This document shows, in pieces, positions 51,488-59,921 of a stretch of DNA of 64,000 bases. Where the stretch lies: the NCBI RefSeq assembly GCF_001542905.1, contig NZ_LOAJ01000001.1, positions 1,922,001 to 1,986,000 of the forward strand. Direction: 5' to 3'. Positions within the stretch are counted from its first letter, which is position 1; each line of letters begins with the position of its first letter. Position numbers and translations under genes: made by a program. This DNA is from Halorubrum aethiopicum (GTDB taxonomy: Archaea; Halobacteriota; Halobacteria; Halobacteriales; Haloferacaceae). Under the pieces are notes generated by a model. That model was not told the origin of the DNA. It did no database searches and saw nothing but the letters and a program-made list of their open reading frames with translations.

Positions 51488-52321
51488 ATGACGAAACGAG
51501 ACACACACCTGACTCGGCGGCAAGCACTCGCGGGCATCGGAGCCGTGGGCTTCGCGGCCGCCGGGATGGCCGTCGGAACCCGGTCGACGGGCAGTTGGAA
51601 CCAGTACACGAGCTATACCTACGCGCAGTCGAACGTTCCGACCAGCCTGCTGGTCGGCTGGCGGAGCAGATACAACGACCAGCTCGTCCGGGAGAGCCCG
51701 ACCGACGAGGTCGCGGACGTCGACGAGATCGGCGCGCCGGTCCGTCTCATCGACCAGGACAACGTCCTCCCGATGGACACGGGCTCGACGAGCGTCGGTC
51801 TGCGGATCGACGATCAGGGCCAGAACGTCCCGGACGGCGTCCGGGTGTGGATGAAGATCGATCCGGAGATCGGCACCGATCCGGCGAGCCAGGCGCTCGC
51901 GGAGCGGATCGAGGTCTCCGTTCGCTACGACACCGGGTTCCTCGGCGTCGGCGGCTGTGCCGGCGCGGAGAACCTCGAGAGCTTCCCGAGTTTCCCGACC
52001 TTCGGTAACGGGATCTTCTCGGGGACCCTCGCGGAGCTCGACGGCCACGATCTGACCGAGGGGATCGAGGTCGATCCCAGCATCCTCGACAACGGCTGCC
52101 TACAACCTGACGAGAGCCGCTGTCTCGCGTTTAACTGGAGGTTCCCGATCGGCGAGGGCGGCAACGCCGGGAAGGGCGGATCCGTCGACTTCGACGTGTC
52201 GTTTTACGCCGTCGACTGCGGATGGACCGGCAACCCGTTCGCGGATGCGGTGCCGGACCGCGAGGACTCGGAGGGATCGGCTGACTCGACGGACTCGACG
52301 GACTCGGAGGTGGCGGAATGA
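51488..52321 (+). CDS. TasA-like exported protein E, no FSD motif
   Basis: A 277-residue protein. The signal has a twin-arginine LTRRQALAGIG (Arg10-Arg11) but lacks YFSDEE, so the cleavage route may differ. The sandwich keeps the family marks: NVPTSLLVGW, LIDQDNVLPMDTGSTSVG, a GIFSGTLAEL strand, CLAFNWRFP and GGSVDFDVSFYAVDCG. The C-terminus is Ser/Asp/Glu-rich. The ATG at 51488 is chosen because only it yields a proper signal; an upstream in-frame ATG at 51368 falls before the presumed TATA box. The next gene overlaps by ATGA. Confidence 0.78.
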   Translation: MTKRDTHLTRRQALAGIGAVGFAAAGMAVGTRSTGSWNQYTSYTYAQSNVPTSLLVGWRSRYNDQLVRESPTDEVADVDEIGAPVRLIDQDNVLPMDTGSTSVGLRIDDQGQNVPDGVRVWMKIDPEIGTDPASQALAERIEVSVRYDTGFLGVGGCAGAENLESFPSFPTFGNGIFSGTLAELDGHDLTEGIEVDPSILDNGCLQPDESRCLAFNWRFPIGEGGNAGKGGSVDFDVSFYAVDCGWTGNPFADAVPDREDSEGSADSTDSTDSEVAE

Positions 52322-53811
52322 CCGCCGACGGGAGCGGACGAGGGGGCTCCGGCCTCGCCGACCTCAGCCGTCGCCGGCTCCTCGCGGGGCTCGGCGGATT
52401 AGGCGCGATCGGTGCCGCGAGCGGCGCGGGAACGTTCGCGTACTTCTCCGACGAGGAGACGCTGCCGCGCAACGAGATCGGTGCCGGCGAGGTTGAACTC
52501 GACGTGTCGTGTTCGGATTCGAACGGAGGCAACTGTACCGTCTCGAACGGTACCGTGAGCTACACGCCCGAGAATCCGATCGACCGCGGCGACTCCGGGT
52601 ACGTGACGTTCGACGTCTCGGTCCGGACGAACCCGGCGAGGCTCTGGTTCGCGACGACCTGCCCGCCGACGCGGGACCCGCTCGGCAACGCGCTGGAGGT
52701 TTCGCTCTACATAGAAGGCGACGAGGAGTTCTCCGGGTCGCTCTCGGAACTCCGCCGCGAGTTCGCCGGCGGACTTCGGATCGACGACCTCGACGGCGGT
52801 GCGTGTCTCGATCCGGAGGGAGACGCGCTCGAGATCGAACTCGCCTGGGAGCTTCCCGAGGACGCTCCGGCCGCCGCGGCCGGGCAGACGACCGCGTTCG
52901 AGTTCCAGCTCTACACCGAGCAGTGCCGGCACGTCTCCGAGGACGACGCCGCGGGATCGAACCCCTACGCGGTGTTCGGACCGTGTGACGAACCCGAACC
53001 GAAGTGTGTGGACTGCGACGACGGCGGAAAGGCGGACGGGATCGACGGAAACGTCGACATCAGCGACTCGAACGATATCTCGACGTGGTTGACCATCGAC
53101 GAGGGTCCGCTCGCCGGCGACGCGTACCTCTTCGTCACCGACGTCGAGTACAAGGACGGCAACGAGGCCGTCGGCGTCGGCTTCGAACTCGTGGACGAGA
53201 ACGGCGACCCGGCCGGACGGCTCTGTGAGGTCCGGATCAAGGGCGGAAACGACACGAAGCCGTACCCGATCGAGCCGCCGAGCAACGACACGGGCGAGAT
53301 ACTGTACTCGCCCGAGAACAACGGCGGGAACCCCGCCGGAATCAGCAACATCCAGATCGACGTCTGTGTGGACGACGACGGCGGAGACGACCACGACGAT
53401 CCGGGCGACTGCGAGTGCGGCGGAAACGTCCGCTACCGCGACCTGACGTTCCGATACGACGGCGGATCCGACGCCACGATCCGGGCCACCACGCAGCGGA
53501 CGGGCGGCGGAAACGAGGTCGTGTTCGAGGACGCGACGATCGCGTCCGGTGGAACGTTCACCGCCGACGGCAGCGACGTCCCCCAAACGTGGGGGAACGT
53601 CGGAACGAGCCTCGGACAGAACACGACGATCTCGATCGTCGACGGCGGCGACGACGGTGCCTCGGAGAGCGTGGAGATCCACACCAGCTGCTCGGAGGTG
53701 CTCGCGATCGGAGACACGTTCGGCTCCGACGGATCCGGAGGAACGCTCTACGAACTCGTCGGCGGAACGTTCACCGACGAGAATCCGCTCTGCGACTCGG
53801 AGGACCTATAA
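52318..53811 (+). CDS. TasA-like exported protein F with Cys-rich C-terminal domain
   Basis: A 497-residue protein. Signal LSRRRLLAGLGG (Arg18-20) and AYFSDEETL (41-49). The sandwich has RNEIGAGEVELDVSC, RGDSGYVTFDV, FSGSLSELRREF, LEIELAWELPED and FEFQLYTEQCRH. From about residue 225 an extra domain begins with KCVDCDDG, followed by a beta-rich region (DVEYKDGNEAVGVGFELVD, CECGGNVRYRDLTFRYDGG). The stop overlaps the start of the signal-peptidase gene by 1 nt (TAATG), a strong sign of coupled expression. Confidence 0.84.
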   Translation: MTADGSGRGGSGLADLSRRRLLAGLGGLGAIGAASGAGTFAYFSDEETLPRNEIGAGEVELDVSCSDSNGGNCTVSNGTVSYTPENPIDRGDSGYVTFDVSVRTNPARLWFATTCPPTRDPLGNALEVSLYIEGDEEFSGSLSELRREFAGGLRIDDLDGGACLDPEGDALEIELAWELPEDAPAAAAGQTTAFEFQLYTEQCRHVSEDDAAGSNPYAVFGPCDEPEPKCVDCDDGGKADGIDGNVDISDSNDISTWLTIDEGPLAGDAYLFVTDVEYKDGNEAVGVGFELVDENGDPAGRLCEVRIKGGNDTKPYPIEPPSNDTGEILYSPENNGGNPAGISNIQIDVCVDDDGGDDHDDPGDCECGGNVRYRDLTFRYDGGSDATIRATTQRTGGGNEVVFEDATIASGGTFTADGSDVPQTWGNVGTSLGQNTTISIVDGGDDGASESVEIHTSCSEVLAIGDTFGSDGSGGTLYELVGGTFTDENPLCDSEDL

Positions 53812-55004
53812 TGAACTCACCTATCACACTCAAACGATTTGCCAACCTGCTCGGGATCGCCCTGTTGATCGCGGTCGTCGCGCCCTTCGTGGTGTACGCG
53901 GTGCCGGCGGTCGTCGGGGCGGAGTACAGCTTCGTCGTCCTGACGGCGAGCATGACGCCCGCGATCGCCCCCGGCGACGTGGTGATCGTCGACGAACGCG
54001 ATCCGGCGGCGATCGGCGAGGGCGACGTGATCACGTTCGTCCGCGGCGACAGCGAGGTGCCGGTGACCCACCGCGTGATCGGGGTGACGGAATCGGGCGG
54101 CGAGGTCGCCTTCGAGACGAAGGGCGACGCCAATGAGGACCCGGACTCCGCGCTGGTGCCCGGATCGAACGTCCTCGGCGCGGTAGCGTTCTCGATCCCG
54201 TACATCGGGTACGTGGTCCAGTTCACCGACTCCGCGACGGGCTTCACCCTGCTCGTCGTCCTGCCGTTCGCCCTGCTCGCGCTCTCGGAGGTCTGGAGCC
54301 TCTACCGCTCCCGAACCGGGAGCGGCGAGGGCTCGACGGCGGCCGACCCGGACGCGGTCGACGCCGACGCGAACGCGGAAGCGATGGACTCGGAAGCGAT
54401 TGACACGGAGAAGACGGCCGCGACTGCCGCGGCCGCGACCGGATCCACCGAAACCGAGTCCGACGCGGCTGACGAGCCGGGATTCGTCGTGACGAACCGG
54501 ACGGTGGAGGGAGCCGTGGGCGTCCTCCTGGCGTTCGTCCCGTACGCGGCGTACACGGCGTACACGCTCCAGACCGCCCTGACCATCGCGGTCGCGGTCG
54601 GAACCGGCATGACGCTCCTGATGGCGGCCGTCCTCCTCGTCACGGCCGGAGACGGCGAGGGATCGTCCGACGAAGCGTCCCGCTCGACGGACGGTGACGG
54701 AGACGACGGTGACGGCGACCGCGGCGACGACGGAGGTCTCGACGCCGACCGCGACGCGCCCGCCGAGGGCGACGACGCCGGAACGGACGCCGGCGACGAG
54801 GACCTCGACGGCCACGAGGACGACCGCGTCGAAGGACCGAGTGGAATCGACGACGGGAATCCCATGGGGATCTTCGAGCGGCCCGTGATCGCGTCCGCCA
54901 CGGATGGCGGATCGGAGGCGGTCGTCGAGGCCGACGAGACTGACGAAATCGTCGAGGCCGACGAGATCCCCGAGTCCGCCAAGGCCGACGAGGTGGGACG
55001 ATGA
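53811..55004 (+). CDS. Signal peptidase I of SipW/Sec11 (Ser-His) type with C-terminal extension
   Basis: A 397-residue membrane peptidase. Span 1 (about 12-33) precedes the catalytic Ser47 in TASMTPAIAPGD. The second catalytic residue is His87 in PVTHRVIG, as in archaeal/eukaryotic Sec11 and Bacillus SipW, instead of the bacterial lysine; KGDANEDPD (105-112) supplies the acidic residue. A second span follows near 135-160. Unusually, two more spans (about 232-275) and a 120-residue acidic tail are appended. The one-base overlap with protein F and the SipW-type signals of its neighbours suggest they are its substrates. Confidence 0.88.
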   Translation: MNSPITLKRFANLLGIALLIAVVAPFVVYAVPAVVGAEYSFVVLTASMTPAIAPGDVVIVDERDPAAIGEGDVITFVRGDSEVPVTHRVIGVTESGGEVAFETKGDANEDPDSALVPGSNVLGAVAFSIPYIGYVVQFTDSATGFTLLVVLPFALLALSEVWSLYRSRTGSGEGSTAADPDAVDADANAEAMDSEAIDTEKTAATAAAATGSTETESDAADEPGFVVTNRTVEGAVGVLLAFVPYAAYTAYTLQTALTIAVAVGTGMTLLMAAVLLVTAGDGEGSSDEASRSTDGDGDDGDGDRGDDGGLDADRDAPAEGDDAGTDAGDEDLDGHEDDRVEGPSGIDDGNPMGIFERPVIASATDGGSEAVVEADETDEIVEADEIPESAKADEVGR

Positions 55005-56020
55005 CCCACCCCGCGTCGGTCGTGATGGTCGCCGTCCTCGTGTTGCTCGCGGGGTTCGGCGGCGGAGCCGGGACGCTCGCGGTGTTCTCCGACGAGGTCA
55101 CGGTCCAGGGGAACTTCGCGAGCGTCGACGAGTTCGAGCAGCTCGAATCCGCGGAGAACGGATCACAGACGGACGACTCGTCGGGCGAGACCGAGACGCT
55201 TGAGAACGACGAGACCGCTCCCGGTGGGGGCAACGGAAACGGTGCCGACAAGGGTGAAAAGAAGGGCGTGGGCCAGGGCGACGGCGTCGGGCTCACCCGA
55301 ACCTCCGTCGACGGGGACGGTGAGACGCCCGAGATCGACGGCGGATCCGACGGAGACGACGGTAAGAGCGTCGACGGCGACGCCGATAGTGACGCCGCCG
55401 ACGCCGACGGCGACACCGACGACGGAGCCGCCGGCGACGACGAACCGGCGAAGGAGACGGACTCCGAGCCGAAGTCGGACCAACCGACGAAGCCGGAGAA
55501 CGACACGGAGAGCGGCGAGAACGGCGACGTCGGGAACGGCGAGAAGACGGCCGGAAGCGACGAGGATGCCGCCGGTGACGGCGCCGAAGACGGATCCGAT
55601 GAGGCCGACGGCGACGACGCCGACGACGCTGGCGACGCCGACGAAAGCGGCGAAAACGACGAGACGGACGGAGAGAACGGTGACGACGAGACGGACGGCA
55701 CCGACGACGCGCAGAACCCTGACACCGAGGACGGCTCCGACGGGGCCGACGGCGGGGCCGACGAGAACGGTGATGACGGGACGACGGACACCGAAGGCGG
55801 TGAGACCGAGGAGATCGAAACCACCAGCGGCGACGGTGACGGGAGTAACGGCGACGAGAGCGGCGCCGGCGAAACGGAGACGTCCGAAGACGGGAACGTC
55901 GACGGTGACGACGGCGACGCGGACGAGACCGGCGACGACGCGAATGACGACGGAACCGGCGACGACACCGGCGGCGACGCCGGCACCGACACCGGAGGTG
56001 ACGATGGGCGATCGGCGTGA
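55001..56020 (+). CDS. Sec/SipW-type exported protein with a 300-residue acidic tail
   Basis: A 339-residue protein. A hydrophobic N-terminus without twin arginines (MTHPASVVMVAVLVLLAGFG) ends in TLAVFSDEVTVQGN, the SipW-type context, so this member would use Sec, not Tat. After residue about 45 the sequence is almost only Asp, Glu, Gly, Thr, Ser, Asn and Ala, with no fold expected. It overlaps the peptidase gene by 4 bp and the next small gene by 17 bp. It could be an unstructured linker, surface polyanion or cation-binding component; this is inference. Confidence 0.75.
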   Translation: MTHPASVVMVAVLVLLAGFGGGAGTLAVFSDEVTVQGNFASVDEFEQLESAENGSQTDDSSGETETLENDETAPGGGNGNGADKGEKKGVGQGDGVGLTRTSVDGDGETPEIDGGSDGDDGKSVDGDADSDAADADGDTDDGAAGDDEPAKETDSEPKSDQPTKPENDTESGENGDVGNGEKTAGSDEDAAGDGAEDGSDEADGDDADDAGDADESGENDETDGENGDDETDGTDDAQNPDTEDGSDGADGGADENGDDGTTDTEGGETEEIETTSGDGDGSNGDESGAGETETSEDGNVDGDDGDADETGDDANDDGTGDDTGGDAGTDTGGDDGRSA

Positions 56021-56195
56021 GGAACGCTGCGTTCCGGAGGGTCGCCGAACCGCCTTACCCCGGCGGAACGGTCACCGACCCGAACGACTGTCGGCGCTCC
56101 GGACGCGACCGTGGATCACGAAGCGCCGCGTGCTCCTGGCGCTCTTCGCCGGGCTCCTGGCGCTCTTCGGCTACGGACTCCTTTTCGAGTTCTGA
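56004..56195 (+). CDS. 63-residue basic single-span protein
   Basis: The frame from ATG 56004 overlaps the end of the acidic protein by 17 bp and encodes an Arg-rich N-terminus (MGDRREERCVPEGRRTALPR) and a single span RRVLLALFAGLLALFGYGLL at the C-terminus. Charge bias is opposite to that of the preceding protein, so it may bind it. Alternative frames here are less protein-like. Last gene of the second operon. Function unknown. Confidence 0.5.
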   Translation: MGDRREERCVPEGRRTALPRRNGHRPERLSALRTRPWITKRRVLLALFAGLLALFGYGLLFEF

Positions 56196-56216
56196 GGCGG
56201 GTTCCTTCCGCTCGAT

Positions 56217-56921
56217 TCACTCCGCGAGCAGCGCGTCGAGTTCGCGACGGACCCGATCGCGCCGGTCGTCGAGGACGGCGAACTGCTCGCCTCGAAGCCG
56301 CTCCAGCCAGCCCAGCAGCCGGGCGGCCCACGCGAGCTTCCGTTCCTTCATCGGGCCCACGTCCGGGTCGTCGAAGTTCCAGCCCGGGAAGGTCAGCCGT
56401 CCGGCACCGGCGTGGTCCGCGAGGAACGCGGCGCGGTCGCCGTCGGTGAAGCCACCGACGTTGCGGACCGGGCCGACGGGGGCCGCCTGCGTCGTCGTCA
56501 GGGTGTGGTCGGCGTCGAAGCGCGGGAGCCACTCGCGGACCGCGGGGACGTTGTCGCCGTGGGCGTGCGCCACGACCGGCACGCCGCGCGCGGTCAGTTC
56601 GACCGCGGTCTCGGGGTTCTTGTCGAGGTCGGTGACCAGGCAGTCGACGGCGACGCCCGCCTCGAGGAGGACGTCGGCCGCCGTCGACGCGGCGACGACG
56701 ACGTCGGCCTCGCGGGCGAGGCGGATCTCCTCGTCCTCGCGGAGACGCGGCGCGCCCCCCGCGACGGCGACGGTCCGGCCCTCCCAGCCGTCGAACCGCG
56801 AGAGGTCGAACGGCGTCGACAGCGACGCGGCGACGTCGCGGGCCTCCTCGTCGGCGTGGCGGTCGAACCCGAAGTCGGCCAGGATCGCCTCGTAGACGGG
56901 TTCGAACGTCTCGAAGTTCAC
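56217..56921 (-). CDS. mptE: MptE-like 6-hydroxymethylpterin diphosphokinase
   Basis: A 234-residue protein of the DUF115/MptE family, making 6-hydroxymethyl-7,8-dihydropterin diphosphate for folate or methanopterin synthesis. Visible marks are VNFETFEPVYEAILADFGFD at the start, VAVAGGAP, VDCLVTDLDKN, VVAHAHGDN and the LTFPGWNFDDPD region. The GTG at 56921 is chosen since it gives the usual length and family N-terminus. A dihydropteroate synthase gene lies 178 nt upstream on the same strand, so two consecutive steps are encoded together. Confidence 0.9.
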   Translation of the reverse strand: MNFETFEPVYEAILADFGFDRHADEEARDVAASLSTPFDLSRFDGWEGRTVAVAGGAPRLREDEEIRLAREADVVVAASTAADVLLEAGVAVDCLVTDLDKNPETAVELTARGVPVVAHAHGDNVPAVREWLPRFDADHTLTTTQAAPVGPVRNVGGFTDGDRAAFLADHAGAGRLTFPGWNFDDPDVGPMKERKLAWAARLLGWLERLRGEQFAVLDDRRDRVRRELDALLAE

Positions 56922-57098
56922 GGGATCACCTCCGGCGTCGCGTCGGACGGTCGGGGGACCGACCCGTCGGGACGGCGCTGCCGCTCGCGGTGGTGAATAT
57001 GGTATGGGCCGAAGTGGCACAGAGTACCCCTACCCGCGTGCCCCTTCGGCGTCCGGTTGAAGCGTTGTCCACACGACGGCATAAACTTTCTCTTACTT

Positions 57099-58265
57099 CT
57101 AGGTGTCGCCGATCGTCGAGAGAGCGGCGTCGAGCGCCTCCGAAACGCCGTGAACGGCCGCCACGGCCGACGAGAGACCGTCGGCCGTACCGACGAGGAC
57201 GCCTCGGCTCGTCTCTCCCCTCTCGCCGTCTCCGTCGTCTCCCCGACCGACCGCGAAGGCGGCGTCGCCCTCGTTCGTGGCCGCCCGGAGCGCGCCGACG
57301 GCCTCCGGCGACAGCCCCGACAGCTCGTAGGTGTGGACGACGGTCTCGTCGGCGACCTCGCGGGAGACGCCGAGTCGGTCGAGGTGGCGCTCGGCCTCTC
57401 GGACCGTGGTCACGTCCAGTTCCTCGACCGCCACTGGGCCGTCGCGGCGCGGGCGTCTCCTGGCGAACGCCTCGCCGATCAGCGCCGCGTCCCGCGTCTC
57501 GGCCACGTCGTGGGTGCGGATCACGTGCGCGCCGCGCTCGACCGCCATCGAGGTGGCCGCCAGCGAGACGGGGAGCGCCTCCTCGGTGGTGCGGCCGGCG
57601 ATGGTCTTGAGGAAGCTCTTGCGGTTGATCGAGACGAGGAGCGGCCGGCCGTAGCCGCGGAACTCCCGGAGCCGGCGGAACGTCTCGCGGTCGTCGGCGT
57701 GGGTCTTGGCCTCCGACCAGCCGCCGAAGGCGGGATCGAGGATCGTCTTGTCGGTGAAGCCGTTCATCGAGAGCGCGTCGTAGATGTCGTCGACGTCCTC
57801 GATTGCGCCCGGGCGTTCGAGGTCCGGCGGCGAGGCCATCTTCGAGACGGCGGCGTCGTGTTCGCGGCAGACGCGGGGCATCTCCGGGTCGGCGAACCCG
57901 CAGACGTCGTTGACCATGTCGAACCCGCGCGAGAGCGCCTCGTCGGCGACCTCGTGGTACCGCGTCTCGATCGACCAGACCGCGTCGCCCGAGGTGGATT
58001 CGAGCGTCTCGACCGCGACGTCGAGCCGTTCCAGCTCCTCCTCCGCGGAGAGCACGTCGAGGTCCTTGTTCGCGGACTCGAGCCCCACGTCGACGATGTC
58101 GGCCCCCTCGCCGATCAGCTCCTCGTCGACGTACTCGGCGGCCTCGCCGGGGTCGTCGTACACGCTCGGGTCGTACGGCGACTCCGCCGAGACGTTCAAC
58201 ACGCCCATGATCCGGGGCGGGTGGTCGTCGCCGATCCCGAGGCCCGCGGCGTCCACGTTTCGCAT
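57099..58265 (-). CDS. Dihydropteroate synthase
   Basis: A 388-residue TIM-barrel enzyme joining p-aminobenzoate to hydroxymethyldihydropterin diphosphate. Motifs: MGVLNVSAESPYD (N-terminal pterin-site loop), DIVDVGLESAN, MVNDVCGFAD, ILDPAFGGWSEAKTH, VSINRKSFLKTI and GAHVIRTHDVAETRDA. A C-terminal extension of about 100 residues is of unknown role. The ATG at 58265 lies just downstream of the dispersed repeat. With mptE it forms the folate pathway pair. Confidence 0.93.
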   Translation of the reverse strand: MRNVDAAGLGIGDDHPPRIMGVLNVSAESPYDPSVYDDPGEAAEYVDEELIGEGADIVDVGLESANKDLDVLSAEEELERLDVAVETLESTSGDAVWSIETRYHEVADEALSRGFDMVNDVCGFADPEMPRVCREHDAAVSKMASPPDLERPGAIEDVDDIYDALSMNGFTDKTILDPAFGGWSEAKTHADDRETFRRLREFRGYGRPLLVSINRKSFLKTIAGRTTEEALPVSLAATSMAVERGAHVIRTHDVAETRDAALIGEAFARRRPRRDGPVAVEELDVTTVREAERHLDRLGVSREVADETVVHTYELSGLSPEAVGALRAATNEGDAAFAVGRGDDGDGERGETSRGVLVGTADGLSSAVAAVHGVSEALDAALSTIGDT

Positions 58266-58337
58266 ACCGGATCGAGGGTCGCGACTCTTAAAGCCCGCCC
58301 GGAACCGGCGGGCGAGGGGACCGACGATCCGCCGCAA

Positions 58338-58664
58338 CGACCGATTGCGGTGGCGCGCCGGTGAGCGGGTCGGAGGCCCGCGAACCGCCCGCGAGGGACG
58401 CGACGAACGGTGAAACCGTGAGTCGCGAGGCTGGGGAGGCGTGAGGTGCGGTCGCGGTTGGGTGGGACTCGAAGGGGCAGTCGCGAGGGCGAAGGTGGCC
58501 GAAGTAAGCACTGGAAGGAGTGAGAGGAGCGAACGACTGAAGCGCGCAGCGAGGCCCCCGAGTCCTTGCGACTGGGGTTTTGGAGGTGTGCATCGCAGTC
58601 ACGTTTTCAGCAGCGTACAGCCGAGCGACTGGGGCTTTGGACGTGTTCACCGCGTCAGCAACGA
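58338..58664 (+). repeat. Dispersed ~0.3-kb repeat, copy 2
   Basis: It matches 43552-43828 in the same orientation over its whole length, with about 50 extra bp. The excess arises from an internal duplication: GCGACTGGGG-TTTTGGAGGTGTGCATCGC (from 58568) and GCGACTGGGG-CTTTGGACGTGTTCACCGC (from 58625, period about 58 bp). The gap 58266-58721 has no gene other than this element. Confidence 0.9.
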
Positions 58665-58721
58665 CACCCACCTATGGATCCGACGGCACCGTTTTGTACG
58701 ATTCCGGTGAAACGCGATAGT

Positions 58722-59174
58722 ATGACCGACTCGTCCCCGCTCGAGCGCGCGAGAGAGAACGCGACCGAGATCGCCTCGACCGTGGTCACGGGCGTCTGGC
58801 TGGTCGCGCTCTTCCTCGACTTCGGGTGGTGGCTCCCGCTCATGCTGTTCGGCTACGTCGTGGTCGTCCCGGTGGTCTCGATGCTCTTCGACGAGGAGGA
58901 AGAGGAAACGGACGACGCGACGGAGACCGCCACGGAAACCGCACGCGAGGACACGAGAGCCCGAGGGATCGACGAGGACGGCGTCACCGGGGGCAACGCC
59001 GACGCGATCGACCGCCTCCGAACCCGGTACGCGGAGGGCGACCTGACCGACGAGCAGTTCGAGCGCAAGCTGGACAAGCTGCTCGAGACGGAGACGCCGG
59101 AGGACGCGGCGGAGTGGCGGAAACGTGAGCAGGAACGAGACCGGGAGCGCGCGCTCGACCGGGACCGGTCCTGA
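58722..59174 (+). CDS. Membrane protein with SHOCT domain
   Basis: A 150-residue protein: one or two spans (about 20-58, VVTGVWLVALFLDFGWWLPL and FGYVVVVPVVSML), an acidic linker, then a SHOCT domain (RLRTRYAEGDLTDEQFERKL) and a charged tail. SHOCT domains are short oligomerisation units. Function unknown. The ATG at 58722 directly follows the repeat copy. Confidence 0.85.
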   Translation: MTDSSPLERARENATEIASTVVTGVWLVALFLDFGWWLPLMLFGYVVVVPVVSMLFDEEEEETDDATETATETAREDTRARGIDEDGVTGGNADAIDRLRTRYAEGDLTDEQFERKLDKLLETETPEDAAEWRKREQERDRERALDRDRS

Positions 59175-59312
59175 CGGCTCGGGAACCGTCCGCCGCGTTC
59201 CGTTTCGGACACCTCTCCGCCAGCGCCTCCCCAGCGACCGCGGGTCCGCCGAGTACCGGAACCGCGGGCCCGGAAGGACGCGCTTTTATCCGCGCCGCGA
59301 CAAGCCGCGGAC

Positions 59313-59921
59313 ATGGCGAAAGTGAGCATCGGCCTCCGCGGTTGGCGGTTCGACGAGGAGGTGATCATCTCCGAGGACGGGGAGTTGAAGCCCCTCGAGG
59401 AGATCCCCGAGGAGCCGAGAGAGCGGCTCGTGCGGCTCGTCGGGCTCGTCGAGGAGCCGTGTGACGTCTGTTATCTCGAGTACGGCGAGGAGGAGGTCCA
59501 CCGCAGCAAGGAGGCGGAGATCGTCTACGGCGAGCCGGGCGGGGAGGTGCTGCTCTGTCCCGACCACGAGCCCGACTTCATCTACTGGTTCCGCGAGGCC
59601 GGCGGCAGCGACCACAAGGGCAGCCAGGAGTTCGGCGACCAGTTCCACGAGTGGGTCGCCGCCGGCAACGAGGCTCCCGACGGCTACGCGTCGGTCGAAC
59701 ACGTCGAGGAGGACCCCGAGGGGCTCCCCGACCTCCCGGACCAACACGAGGTCCAGAAGCGCCTCGAGCAGAACTTCGAGGGCGAGCGGATCGACATCCG
59801 AGCGCTCGCCGGCGAGACGTCCGACGACGAGGACGCGGACGCCGAGGACGACCGCCTCAGCGAGGAGGACTTGGCCGACTCCGACGTCGACCTCTCGACG
59901 GAGTACCCATCGAACCGATGA
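59313..59921 (+). CDS. Haloarchaeal conserved protein with Cys pair
   Basis: A 202-residue acidic protein. The N-terminal MAKVSIGLRGWRFDEEVI and CDVCYLEYGEEEVHR give a compact domain with one CxxC; LLCPDHEPDF provides another Cys and His, so a zinc site is plausible. The C-terminal 60 residues are Asp/Glu-rich. It overlaps the following RNA methylase gene by ATGA, suggesting a link to RNA modification. No family name recognised. Confidence 0.75.
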   Translation: MAKVSIGLRGWRFDEEVIISEDGELKPLEEIPEEPRERLVRLVGLVEEPCDVCYLEYGEEEVHRSKEAEIVYGEPGGEVLLCPDHEPDFIYWFREAGGSDHKGSQEFGDQFHEWVAAGNEAPDGYASVEHVEEDPEGLPDLPDQHEVQKRLEQNFEGERIDIRALAGETSDDEDADAEDDRLSEEDLADSDVDLSTEYPSNR

